A DNA stretch of 64,000 nucleotides. It comes from Brevibacterium sp. W7.2 (GTDB lineage: Bacteria > Actinomycetota > Actinomycetes > Actinomycetales > Brevibacteriaceae). The notes under the pieces were generated by a model. It made no database searches. It had not been told where the DNA came from and was given only the letters and a program-made list of their open reading frames with translations. Made by a program: the position numbers and the translations under genes. Where the stretch lies: the NCBI RefSeq assembly GCF_018137945.1, contig NZ_CP073089.1:3348001-3412000 (forward strand). Reading direction: 5' to 3'. Positions 25,719 to 33,108 of this stretch are shown here, piece after piece (position 1 is the first letter of the stretch; every line of letters begins with the position of its first letter).

Positions 25719-25991
25719 TCACGCGTTGGTCGCGCGCGAACGACCGGTGATCAGTCCCCAGATGAGGAGGACGATGATCGAACCGCCGATGGCGCACAGC
25801 CACGTCGAGAGCGAGAAGAACGCGTTCATCTCAGCGCCGAAGATCAGGCCGCCGAGCCAGCCGCCGACCAGGGCGCCGATGACGCCGAGGATGAGGGTGG
25901 CGATCCAGCCGCCGCCCTGCCGACCGGGCAGGATGGCCTTGGCGATGGCACCGGCGATGAGGCCGAGAATGAGATAAGCGATGAAACCCAT
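25719..25991 (-). CDS. GlsB/YeaQ/YmgE family membrane protein
   Basis: A 90-residue integral membrane protein with three hydrophobic helices (about 3-22, 28-50, 60-82). The family signature is IAGAIAKAILPGRQGGGWIATLILGVIGALVGGWLGG. These small 'transglycosylase-associated' proteins are induced by general or osmotic stress in many bacteria; their molecular role is unknown. AAGGAAG precedes the ATG. Its leader region carries two compact hairpins. Confidence 0.92.
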   Translation of the reverse strand: MGFIAYLILGLIAGAIAKAILPGRQGGGWIATLILGVIGALVGGWLGGLIFGAEMNAFFSLSTWLCAIGGSIIVLLIWGLITGRSRATNA

Positions 25992-26360
25992 AAGTAACTT
26001 CCTTCAACTGCATAATGGGATCCGGTGGGCCTCTGAGTCCGCCGCGACCGTTTCGGTCGCTCGTGCTCACAGGAGTCGCGGATCAGCGGCCTGGCCTTGG
26101 TTTCCAGGGCCAGGAGATCAGCGCGGAGACAAGCCGCCTCGCTGCTTTCTTACACTGTAATCCCACTGGGATCCCAATGCCAACAAAAGCCATGAGACCG
26201 CCGCGAGAAGGCGATTCACCGGCAAGTCGACCAGGGTTCATTTTTTCGGCTTTACGACGTAAAGTAGAGGGCGGTATTCTCGTCGCGAACAGGCAGCGCC
26301 TCCCGGTGCGCCCGGCCCCGAGAATCGCGGCAGCCGTCCGGCCGTCGCTGAGAGATCATC
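25992..26360. other. Palindrome-rich intergenic region between glsB-like and otsA
   Basis: No gene is supported. It holds divergent promoters. It contains hairpins at 26044-26060 (GCGACCG/CGGTCGC) and 26091-26113 (10-base arms, one mismatch), and odd-centred palindromes TTACACTGTAA (26150-26160), ATCCCACTGGGAT (26160-26172) and CTTTACGACGTAAAG (26250-26264). Confidence 0.6.
26250..26264. promoter_or_regulatory. Perfect 15-bp palindrome upstream of otsA
   Basis: CTTTACG and CGTAAAG arms share a central A, about 97 bases before the trehalose-phosphate synthase start, next to a T-run (26241-26246). The form fits an operator for a dimeric repressor. Confidence 0.45.
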
Positions 26361-27767
26361 GTGTCCACAGAATCACAGCGCCACAGGTTCCTTGTCGTCG
26401 CCAACCGTCTGCCCTGCCAGCGGGCCGCCGACGCCTGGCGGTCCTCTCCCGGCGGTCTCGTCTCCGCCCTCTCCCCCGTCGCCCAGCGCCACGGCGGCGC
26501 GTGGGTCGGCTGGTCCGGCGTCGCCGACGACGAGACCGAACCCGAGCAGCAGTCCGACATGGCGCTCATCCCCGTGCGGCTGAGCGCAGACGAGGTCGAA
26601 TCCCATTACGAAGGGTTCGCCAACAGCACGATCTGGCCGCTCTATCACGACCATGTCGTCGCCCCGCAGTTCAAGCGGTCATGGTGGGAGGCCCACCAGC
26701 GGGTCAACCGTCGCTTCGCCGAGGAGGTCGCCACCTCGGCGGCACCCGATGCGCTCGTGTGGGTCCATGACTATCAGCTCCAGCTCGTTCCCGGACTCGT
26801 CCGCTCGATGCGCTCCGATGTGCGCCTCGGGTACTTCTCGCACATCCCGTTCCCGCCCGTCGAGCTCTTCGCGCAGCTGCCATGGCGGACCGAGGTGCTC
26901 TCGGGCATCCTCGGCGCCGACGTCATCGGCTTCCAACGGCAGGCCGACGTCGAGAACTTCATCGCCGCGTGCACCCGCATCCTCGGCGTCGACCCGCGCG
27001 AGGACGGCACCATCGTCGGCGCCTATCCGGTCTCCGTCGACTCCGAGCACATCGGCACGCTCGCGAAGAGCGCCGTGCGCGACGGGGCACCGTCCCGGAT
27101 CCGGTCCGAGCTCGGCGATCCGGAGACCGTGCTCCTCGGCATCGACCGACTCGACCACACGAAGGGGATCCTCGAGCGGCTGCTCGCCGTCGAGGAGCTC
27201 TTCGACGACGGCACCCTCGACCCGGCGACGACACGGTTCGTCCAGATCGCCGTGCCCTCACGCGAGGCGATCCCGGCCTACCGTCAGCTGCGCGCCGACG
27301 TCGAGCGGACGGTGGGGCGGATCAACGGGAAGTTCGGCGGCCTCGGCGGGGCGAGCATCCACTACCTCCACCGCGAGTACCCGTTCGACGACGTCGTCAA
27401 GTGGTACCTCACCGCCGATGTCCTGCTCGCGACCTCGCTGCGCGACGGGATGAACCTCGTCGCCAAGGAATACGTCGCCGCCCGGCGCGGCCGCGGCGGG
27501 GTGCTCGTCCTCTCGGAGTTCGCCGGTGCCGCCGATGAGCTCACCGAGGCCCTCATCGTCAACCCGCATGACCGCGATGCGCTCAAGGACGCGATCGCCG
27601 AGGCGGTGGCGACGGAGGCGGCGAGCGCGCACTCGCGCATCGAGGCGATGGCGACGACGGTGGCAGATCACAGTCTCTGCCGGTGGGCCACCCGGTTCCT
27701 CGACGACCTCGAGGCCGCGGTCCACGAGACCCCCGGAGCCCTGCCGAGGCTGAGCGCCCTGCAGTGA
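26361..27767 (+). CDS. otsA: Alpha,alpha-trehalose-phosphate synthase (GT20)
   Basis: A 468-residue GT20 enzyme that joins UDP- or ADP-glucose to glucose-6-phosphate, giving trehalose-6-phosphate. Conserved elements are VVANRLP, the donor-loop SPGGLVSAL, WVGWSG, VHDYQLQLVPGLVR, LGYFSHIPFPPVELFAQLPWR, LGIDRLDHTKGI, and the sugar-nucleotide site SLRDGMNLVAKEYVA. Length matches bacterial OtsA without a phosphatase domain. The start is GTG at 26361. No OtsB phosphatase is in the window. It probably serves osmotic protection, in keeping with the divergent stress-type membrane protein. Confidence 0.96.
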   Translation: MSTESQRHRFLVVANRLPCQRAADAWRSSPGGLVSALSPVAQRHGGAWVGWSGVADDETEPEQQSDMALIPVRLSADEVESHYEGFANSTIWPLYHDHVVAPQFKRSWWEAHQRVNRRFAEEVATSAAPDALVWVHDYQLQLVPGLVRSMRSDVRLGYFSHIPFPPVELFAQLPWRTEVLSGILGADVIGFQRQADVENFIAACTRILGVDPREDGTIVGAYPVSVDSEHIGTLAKSAVRDGAPSRIRSELGDPETVLLGIDRLDHTKGILERLLAVEELFDDGTLDPATTRFVQIAVPSREAIPAYRQLRADVERTVGRINGKFGGLGGASIHYLHREYPFDDVVKWYLTADVLLATSLRDGMNLVAKEYVAARRGRGGVLVLSEFAGAADELTEALIVNPHDRDALKDAIAEAVATEAASAHSRIEAMATTVADHSLCRWATRFLDDLEAAVHETPGALPRLSALQ

Positions 27768-27830
27768 GGGGCAGGCAGTGACGCGCCGACGGTGACCTGC
27801 CGCCGCGCTGCCGGTCCTCTCCGCGCGCCC

Positions 27831-28535
27831 CTACGCCCAGCGGTACTCGTACTCGGGGCGGCCCGGGGTGCCGTGCCGGGGCTGCTTGACCGCCTGCCGG
27901 GTGGTCACGAGGTGTTCGAGGTAGCGACGGACCGTGACCCGGGAGAGGTCGAGCTCCCGCCCCACCTCGGTCGCCGACACCGGTGCCGGTGCCTCCCGCA
28001 CCGCCGCCGAGACCGTCTCGAGCGTCTCCTCGATGAGACCCTTGGGCAGGCGGCCCGGGGCGACCGACCGGAGGGCGCTGAGCGCGCTGTCGACCGATTC
28101 CTGCGTCGCGAGCTCCCCTCCCCCGCTCAGGCCCTGCCGGAACGCCCGCTGGTTCTCGAGCTTCTCCCGGAACGCGGCGAACGCGAACGGTTTGATGAGG
28201 TACTGCGTGATCCCCACCGCGATCGCCGAGCGGATCACCGGCAGATGCCGCACCGCGGTGATCGCGATGATGTCGACCCCGGTGTTCCGGCTCGTCATCC
28301 GCTTGGCCACCTCCAGCCCGTGGGCGTCGACGAGGTTCATGTCGAGGAGGACGAGGTCGACCGGCCTGCCCTCCGCGGTCAACGCGTCGAAGCGCTCGAG
28401 TGCCGCAGTCCCGCCGAGGCTGATCCCGGCCACCGTGAAGCCGGGGATCCGCCGGACGAAGTCCGCGTGGGCCTCTACCGCCATCGGGTCGTCCTCGACG
28501 ATGAGGACCCGCAGGTCGTTCTTCTCAGCGGCCAT
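27831..28535 (-). CDS. CitB/DcuR-type response regulator
   Basis: A 234-residue regulator. The receiver domain (about 8-125) has EDDPMAVEAH, the phospho-acceptor Asp in VLLDMNLVDAHG, and the conserved Lys in QYLIKPFAFAAFREKL. The C-terminal DNA-binding part (about 160-234) contains a helix-turn-helix, SATEVGRELDLSRVTVRRYLEHL, of the CitB/DpiA type. The ATG at 28535 is preceded by GGGAG and overlaps the end of the histidine kinase gene by 11 bases. The dctA-type transporter, transcribed divergently from the kinase, is the likely target. Confidence 0.92.
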   Translation of the reverse strand: MAAEKNDLRVLIVEDDPMAVEAHADFVRRIPGFTVAGISLGGTAALERFDALTAEGRPVDLVLLDMNLVDAHGLEVAKRMTSRNTGVDIIAITAVRHLPVIRSAIAVGITQYLIKPFAFAAFREKLENQRAFRQGLSGGGELATQESVDSALSALRSVAPGRLPKGLIEETLETVSAAVREAPAPVSATEVGRELDLSRVTVRRYLEHLVTTRQAVKQPRHGTPGRPEYEYRWA

Positions 28536-30279
28536 CCGTGCGCTCCCGCCCCTTCCCTGTCCCTGTCTCTGTCTCTGTCTCTGTATCTGTCTCCGTCGTC
28601 GCCTCATCTCCCCCGCCGAGGCGATCGTTCCCTGCCGCCGGATCGTCGGCCCGTGTCACCGGCAGCGTCACCGTGACGATCGCCCCTCCGTCGGATTCAA
28701 CCGTGAGCTGTCCGCCGAGGCGGGCGACCGCTTGCCGGACGAGCGCGAGGCCGAAGCCGCGCCCGCCGGGGTGCGCGGCCTCGGCTTTGCCTGTGGCACC
28801 GAGGCGGAGCATCGCCTCGATCTCCGTCTCGTCGATTCCGGCACCGGAGTCGGCGATGGTGATGATGAGCTCGCCGTCGGCGGCGACGAAGTCCGCCCAC
28901 ACGTGCCGTTCCTCCGAGTCCGCGGCGGCGTCGAGGGCGTTGTCGATGAGGTTGCCGGCGATCGTGACGAGATCGCGGGCGTCGAGGCTGCCCGGCGGCA
29001 GCTCCCCGGTCGCGGAGACGGTGAGTTCGATGCCGCGTTCGTGGGCCTGGGCGGCCTTGCCGACCATGAGCGCGGTGATGAAGGGTTCGTCGAGGGAGCC
29101 GACGAAGGTGTCGGTGAGCCGCTGGGACTCCTGTTCGTCGCGGACGGCGAAGTCGACCGCCTCGGCGCTGCGCCCGAGCTCGATGAGCGTCGAGACGGTG
29201 TGCATGCGGTTGGCGTGCTCATGGGTCTGCGCGCGCAGCGCCTCGGAGAGGGTCCGCATCGTCTCGAGCTCACCGGTGAGTTCGGTGAGGTCCGTGCGGT
29301 CGCGCAGGGTGACGACGGTGCCGCTCGCCGCAGAAGCCTCCCCGTCCCGGGACACGCGAGCGTGAGGCTGTGCGGCCCGCTTCTGGTTGAGGACGAGGAC
29401 ACGATCGGCGGTGAGGTGGGTTTCGTCGACGGCGACCCGACCGGAGTCGAGGAGGTCACGGATCGAGGTCGGCAGGGCCACCTCGGCGAGGGGAACCGGC
29501 TCATCGTCGGTGGGACGGGGAAGGTCGAGGAGGGCGGCGGCCTCATCGTTGTAGAGGACGAGCTGTCCCCGGTCGTCGACGAGGATGAGGCCCTCACGGA
29601 GCGAATGGAGCGCGGAGTCGTAGAACGCGAAGAGCCGTTTGAGCTCCTCGGGCCCGTAGCCGAGGGTGACACGGCGGAGGTAGCGGCTGAGGATCCACGC
29701 GCCGAGCCCGCCGAGGGCGATGGCGACGGCGGCGATGATGAGGATCTGCGGCAGCGCCGCGGCGTGGGTGAGCGAGATCGTCTCCAGGGTGACGCCGACG
29801 GAGACCATCGCGGTGACTCCACCGGTGTCGTCGACGATGGGGACGATCGCCCGCACCGAGGGGCCGAGCGTGCCGACGTACTCCTCGGTCTCGGCCCGCC
29901 CGGTCAGGGCGGTGTCGATGCTGCCGATGTAGGGCCGGCCGATCTCGTCGGGATCCGGGTGGGTGTAGCGGGTGCGGTCGCGGTCCATGATCGTCACGAA
30001 GTCGACGTCGGCGGTGTCGACGACGGTCTGCGCGTACGGCTGGAGCCGGGCGGACGGGTCGGGGCCGGTCACCGCCTCGGCGACGAAGGGGTCGTTGGCC
30101 AGGGTCTCGGCGATGCTGAGGACCCGGTCCGCGGTCGCATCCCGCGCAGAGTCACGGGCGGTGAGGTAGCTCGTGACGCTGAGGACCGCGCACACGGCGA
30201 CGATGAGGACGAGCTGGAGGACGAAGAGCCGCCGCGCCAAGGGCACCGACCGACGCCCGGACGTGCGTGATGTCGCCAT
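28525..30279 (-). CDS. CitA/DcuS-type sensor histidine kinase
   Basis: A 584-residue membrane kinase. The first helix (about 18-38) and second helix (about 177-198) bracket an extracytoplasmic PAS-like sensor with VDFVTIMDRDRTRYTHPDPDEIGRPYIGS, typical for di/tricarboxylate sensing. A cytosolic PAS (about 225-340, EGLILVDDRGQLVLYN) precedes the His region (LRAQTHEHANRMHTVSTLIELG). The ATPase domain has GNLIDNALDAA, IADSGAGID and GGRGFGLALVRQAV. The ATG at 30279 has GGAGA upstream. A low-complexity Thr/Glu tail closes the protein. It is divergent from the dicarboxylate symporter and probably controls its induction through the CitB-type partner. Confidence 0.93.
   Translation of the reverse strand: MATSRTSGRRSVPLARRLFVLQLVLIVAVCAVLSVTSYLTARDSARDATADRVLSIAETLANDPFVAEAVTGPDPSARLQPYAQTVVDTADVDFVTIMDRDRTRYTHPDPDEIGRPYIGSIDTALTGRAETEEYVGTLGPSVRAIVPIVDDTGGVTAMVSVGVTLETISLTHAAALPQILIIAAVAIALGGLGAWILSRYLRRVTLGYGPEELKRLFAFYDSALHSLREGLILVDDRGQLVLYNDEAAALLDLPRPTDDEPVPLAEVALPTSIRDLLDSGRVAVDETHLTADRVLVLNQKRAAQPHARVSRDGEASAASGTVVTLRDRTDLTELTGELETMRTLSEALRAQTHEHANRMHTVSTLIELGRSAEAVDFAVRDEQESQRLTDTFVGSLDEPFITALMVGKAAQAHERGIELTVSATGELPPGSLDARDLVTIAGNLIDNALDAAADSEERHVWADFVAADGELIITIADSGAGIDETEIEAMLRLGATGKAEAAHPGGRGFGLALVRQAVARLGGQLTVESDGGAIVTVTLPVTRADDPAAGNDRLGGGDEATTETDTETETETGTGKGRERTDGR
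28561..28594. repeat. CTGTCT-type hexamer microsatellite in the kinase 3' end
   Basis: Five to six imperfect tandem copies of a TGTCTC hexamer encode the Thr-Glu repeats of the kinase tail. A hexamer change would alter tail length without breaking the frame. It ends about 26 bases from the response regulator start. Confidence 0.8.
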
Positions 30280-30343
30280 CGTCTCTCCTTCCCACCGAGA
30301 CAAGCTTCGCACGCCCGCCCGGCCATGAACACTATGAACGCAA

Positions 30344-30361
30344 CCGTGACAGGCGTCACGG
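30344..30361. promoter_or_regulatory. CCGTGAC-4-GTCACGG palindrome between kinase and symporter
   Basis: Perfect 7-base arms with a 4-base spacer lie 58 bases before the symporter start and 64 bases before the kinase start. It is a good candidate binding site for the CitB-type regulator. Confidence 0.5.
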
Positions 30362-30419
30362 CCCTTGCCACTCTGGGTGAGCGAAAGACCCATCGATCAC
30401 TCAATGAGGAGACAAGGCA

Positions 30420-31817
30420 ATGCCGCCTGAGAACACGACCCCCGCGCCCACAGCGCAGACTCCTGCGAAGAAGCGGGACCGCACCCACTGGCTCTACATC
30501 ATGGTCATCGTCGCCGTGGTCTCGGGCGCCGCGATCGGCCTCATCGCCCCTGAGGTCGGCATCGCGCTCAAGCCGCTGGGCACGGCGTTCATCGCGCTCA
30601 TCAAGATGATCATCGCCCCGATCATCTTCTGCACGATCGTCCTCGGCGTCGGGTCGGTCGCGAAGGCCGCGACCGTCGGCAAGGTCGGGGGCCTGGCGAT
30701 GATCTACTTCCTCTGCATGGCCACCCTGGCGCTCATCATCGGCCTCGTCGTCGGCAACCTCATCCACCCCGGCACCGGACTCCAGCTCAAGCCCTACGAG
30801 GATGCTGCCGGCGGGGAGGAGAACGCCACCGTCGTCTTCCTCCTCGGCCTCATCCCCGGGGACATCCCGGTGCTGCCGACCCTCGTCCTCGCGCTCCTCG
30901 TCGGGTTCGCCCTGCAGTCGATGGGCAAGGCGGGCGAACCGGTCATCACCGGCATTCGCCACATCCAGGCCGTCGTCTTCAAGCTCATGATGATGATCAT
31001 GTGGGCAGCCCCCGTCGGCGCGTTCGGTGCGATCGCCGCGGTCGTCGGCGCCACCGGGTGGGCGGCGATCGGGTCGATGGCCGTGCTCATGGGTGCCTTC
31101 TACCTCACGTGCGCCCTCTTCATCGTCATCGTCCTCGGCGGTCTGCTCAAGATCGTCACCGGACTCAACATCTTCCTCCTCATGAAGTACCTCGCCCGCG
31201 AGTACCTGCTCATCTTCTCGACCTCGTCCTCGGAGTCGGCGCTGCCGCGGCTGCTCGCGAAGATGGAGCATGCCGGGGTCTCGAAGCCGGTCGTCGGCAT
31301 CACCGTGCCCACCGGGTACTCGTTCAACCTCGACGGGACCGCGATCTACCTGACGATGGCCGCGCTCTTCGTCTCGAGTGCGATGGGCATGCCGATGGAC
31401 CTTGGGCAGCAGATCTCGCTCCTCGTCTTCATGATCATCGCCTCGAAGGGGGCAGCCGGTGTCACCGGCGCCGGACTCGCCACCCTCGCCGCAGGCCTCC
31501 AGGCGCACCGGCCCGAGCTGCTTGACGGCATGGGCGTCATCGTCGGCATCGACAAGTTCATGTCCGAGGCCCGCGCGCTGACGAACTTCACCGGCAACGC
31601 CGTGGCCACCCTGCTCATCGGCCGGTGGACGAAGGAGCTCGACCTCGACCAGGCGCGGGCGGCACTGAACGGGTCGAGTCCCTTCGACGAGCTCAGCCTC
31701 GACCCGGAGAACCACGGCGGGACCGTCGAATCGCCCGAGGTGGAGGCACCGGAGTCCGGGTCACCGCAGTCCGAGGCACCGGCGTCCGGGGCACCGGCAA
31801 CGCTGTCGCGGACGTGA
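30420..31817 (+). CDS. dctA: Dicarboxylate/amino acid:cation symporter, DctA-type
   Basis: A 465-residue DAACS-family symporter with about eight helices and two re-entrant loops. Diagnostic segments are the Ser-rich hairpin SSSESALPRLLAKMEHAG, the metal/substrate motif GYSFNLDGTAIYLTMAALFV and GAAGVTGAGLATLAA. The last reads GAGL..TLAA rather than the GSGFIVLAAT of E. coli DctA. A Pro/Ser/Glu-rich tail (about 430-465) is unlike DctA. GGAG sits 9 bases before the ATG. The divergent CitA/CitB-type system implies C4-dicarboxylate uptake (malate, fumarate, succinate). Confidence 0.92.
   Translation: MPPENTTPAPTAQTPAKKRDRTHWLYIMVIVAVVSGAAIGLIAPEVGIALKPLGTAFIALIKMIIAPIIFCTIVLGVGSVAKAATVGKVGGLAMIYFLCMATLALIIGLVVGNLIHPGTGLQLKPYEDAAGGEENATVVFLLGLIPGDIPVLPTLVLALLVGFALQSMGKAGEPVITGIRHIQAVVFKLMMMIMWAAPVGAFGAIAAVVGATGWAAIGSMAVLMGAFYLTCALFIVIVLGGLLKIVTGLNIFLLMKYLAREYLLIFSTSSSESALPRLLAKMEHAGVSKPVVGITVPTGYSFNLDGTAIYLTMAALFVSSAMGMPMDLGQQISLLVFMIIASKGAAGVTGAGLATLAAGLQAHRPELLDGMGVIVGIDKFMSEARALTNFTGNAVATLLIGRWTKELDLDQARAALNGSSPFDELSLDPENHGGTVESPEVEAPESGSPQSEAPASGAPATLSRT
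31755..31799 (+). repeat. 15-base tandem repeats in the symporter tail
   Basis: Three units of about 15 bases encode SGSPQ, SEAPA and SGAPA at the end of the symporter, giving a flexible cytosolic tail. Confidence 0.65.
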
Positions 31818-31852
31818 GGCTGTCGCGCCCGCAACGCTATCGCGGACGTGAG
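31797..31852. repeat. 22-base direct repeat across the symporter stop
   Basis: The copies at 31797-31818 and 31831-31852 differ at one base. The first includes the stop codon at 31815-31817, and a shorter partial copy lies between them. It looks like a local duplication. Confidence 0.7.
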
Positions 31853-32118
31853 CGCGAGGTGACGGCGGACTGAACTGTGAGAGACCCGGCGGGGCGGAGG
31901 CGCGATTGCGTCTCCGCCCCCGTCGTGTTCGCTCCCTTTGCCCTGCCGGTGGCGATAGAGTTTGAGGTGCGTCAGTGAGCCTCTCACCTCCCCTTCCACC
32001 AGGATCTCGTCCGTGGTCGGCGATGAGGCTGCGAGCCCGGGCGGAGCCGATGGTCGTCGGGTTCACGGATCCGGCTCACCGACGTGAAGAATCGAAATGC
32101 GCTGAGAGGGGTACGGCG
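31818..32118. other. Intergenic region between symporter and LCP-like gene
   Basis: It contains the direct repeat and terminator described separately. Downstream of 31925 lies the presumed LCP-like promoter (TAGAGT near 31960), without a convincing -35. No additional gene is supported. Confidence 0.4.
31891..31920 (+). terminator. Terminator-like hairpin after the symporter
   Basis: 13-base arms (31891-31903 and 31908-31920) match at 12 positions around a 4-base loop, about 75 bases after the stop. Confidence 0.65.
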
Positions 32119-33081
32119 ATGGTCAAGCTCAAGACGGTGGCATCGGCCCTGGGGTCGCTGGGAGACATCAACAAGGCTCGGGCTGCGTTCGACGACTCCT
32201 CCCGCAAGCTCGCCGACGAGCAGGCGTTCCCACCCGCCGACATCCGCCCCACGGCCAGCGACGCGCGGACGATTGCTCTGCGCGTCACCACTCCGACCGT
32301 GCCCGGGGAGGCGGCTGGGTCCGTGCCCGGCACGGCTCCGGCCGAACCCGCCGCGGCGGCGGACTCGAGCGTCAACGACCTCTTCGCCCTCGTCCATGTG
32401 CCCGCGACCGGTGACACGGCAGGATTCCTCGTCCTCAACCCGTCCGTCGAGATCGAATCCGGACGCAGCCTCGCCTCCCTCGTCGACGAGGGAGGATGGC
32501 CGGTCTTCGTCGCCATCGCCGAGGAGGTCTTCGGTGTCCGCGTCGACCATGTCGTCGAGCTCTCCGCCGAGGCGCTCGGCAACGTCATCGACGTCATCGG
32601 CCCCGTAGCCGTCTACGGCAGGACCCCGTTCGAGGCCGAAGGCACGTCGTTCGTCGAGGGGACGAACTCACTCGACGGCGCCGCCGCGGTGACGTTCGCC
32701 TCGGCGGCCGCCGTCGACGATGCCGGACAGACGCGCACCCGCAACCAGCGGGCTCTGCTGCGCGCGCTCGTCCAGGCGCTGCGACAGGGCGGGCTGGCGA
32801 AGGATCCGGCGAAGCTCACGGCGGTGCTCAACGCGGTGTCAGCCGGGGTCCGCACCGATCGAGGGCTGACGACGATCGAGTTGGGCAAGCTCGCCAATGT
32901 CATCCGGCAGATCCCGCAGGACGACGTCATCGCCGTGACGGTGCCGGCGAAATCCGAGCGGTTGGCGGACGGGACGGTAAGGGTGGCTTTCGACGCCGAG
33001 GCGCTGCCCGCTCTGCGGCAAGCCCTCAGCGGGCACGACCTCAAGGAGTTCCTCCGCTACGTCGCGTCGCTCGGGTACTGA
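32119..33081 (+). CDS. LCP-like protein lacking membrane anchor and key residues
   Basis: A 320-residue protein that follows the LytR-CpsA-Psr pattern: a segment equivalent to the DT-x-lhv strand (DLFALVHVPATGDTAGFLVLNPSVEIE), FGVRVDHVVELSAEALGNVIDVIGPVAVYG, and TRTRNQRALLRALVQAL. LCP enzymes move polymers from lipid carriers to peptidoglycan. Here the catalytic-loop Arg-Asp (usually PRD) is replaced by NPS, and no N-terminal membrane helix is present from the ATG at 32119 (AGAGGGG upstream). I infer a degenerate, probably cytosolic paralogue. It sits right before the polysaccharide island. Confidence 0.65.
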   Translation: MVKLKTVASALGSLGDINKARAAFDDSSRKLADEQAFPPADIRPTASDARTIALRVTTPTVPGEAAGSVPGTAPAEPAAAADSSVNDLFALVHVPATGDTAGFLVLNPSVEIESGRSLASLVDEGGWPVFVAIAEEVFGVRVDHVVELSAEALGNVIDVIGPVAVYGRTPFEAEGTSFVEGTNSLDGAAAVTFASAAAVDDAGQTRTRNQRALLRALVQALRQGGLAKDPAKLTAVLNAVSAGVRTDRGLTTIELGKLANVIRQIPQDDVIAVTVPAKSERLADGTVRVAFDAEALPALRQALSGHDLKEFLRYVASLGY

Positions 33082-33108
33082 GGCGAAGCCGCGAGAGTGC
33101 TAGCCGGG

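Noticed and set aside
26653..27453. Ser/Arg-rich open frame inside otsA
   Set aside because: Out-of-frame shadow of otsA. The composition and lack of a ribosome site argue against expression.
27934..30270. Long open frame on the plus strand (778 codons)
   Set aside because: It is antisense to the histidine kinase and response regulator, which have clear motifs. Its translation is Arg/Asp/Gly/Val-rich without domains, an artefact of GC-rich codon bias.
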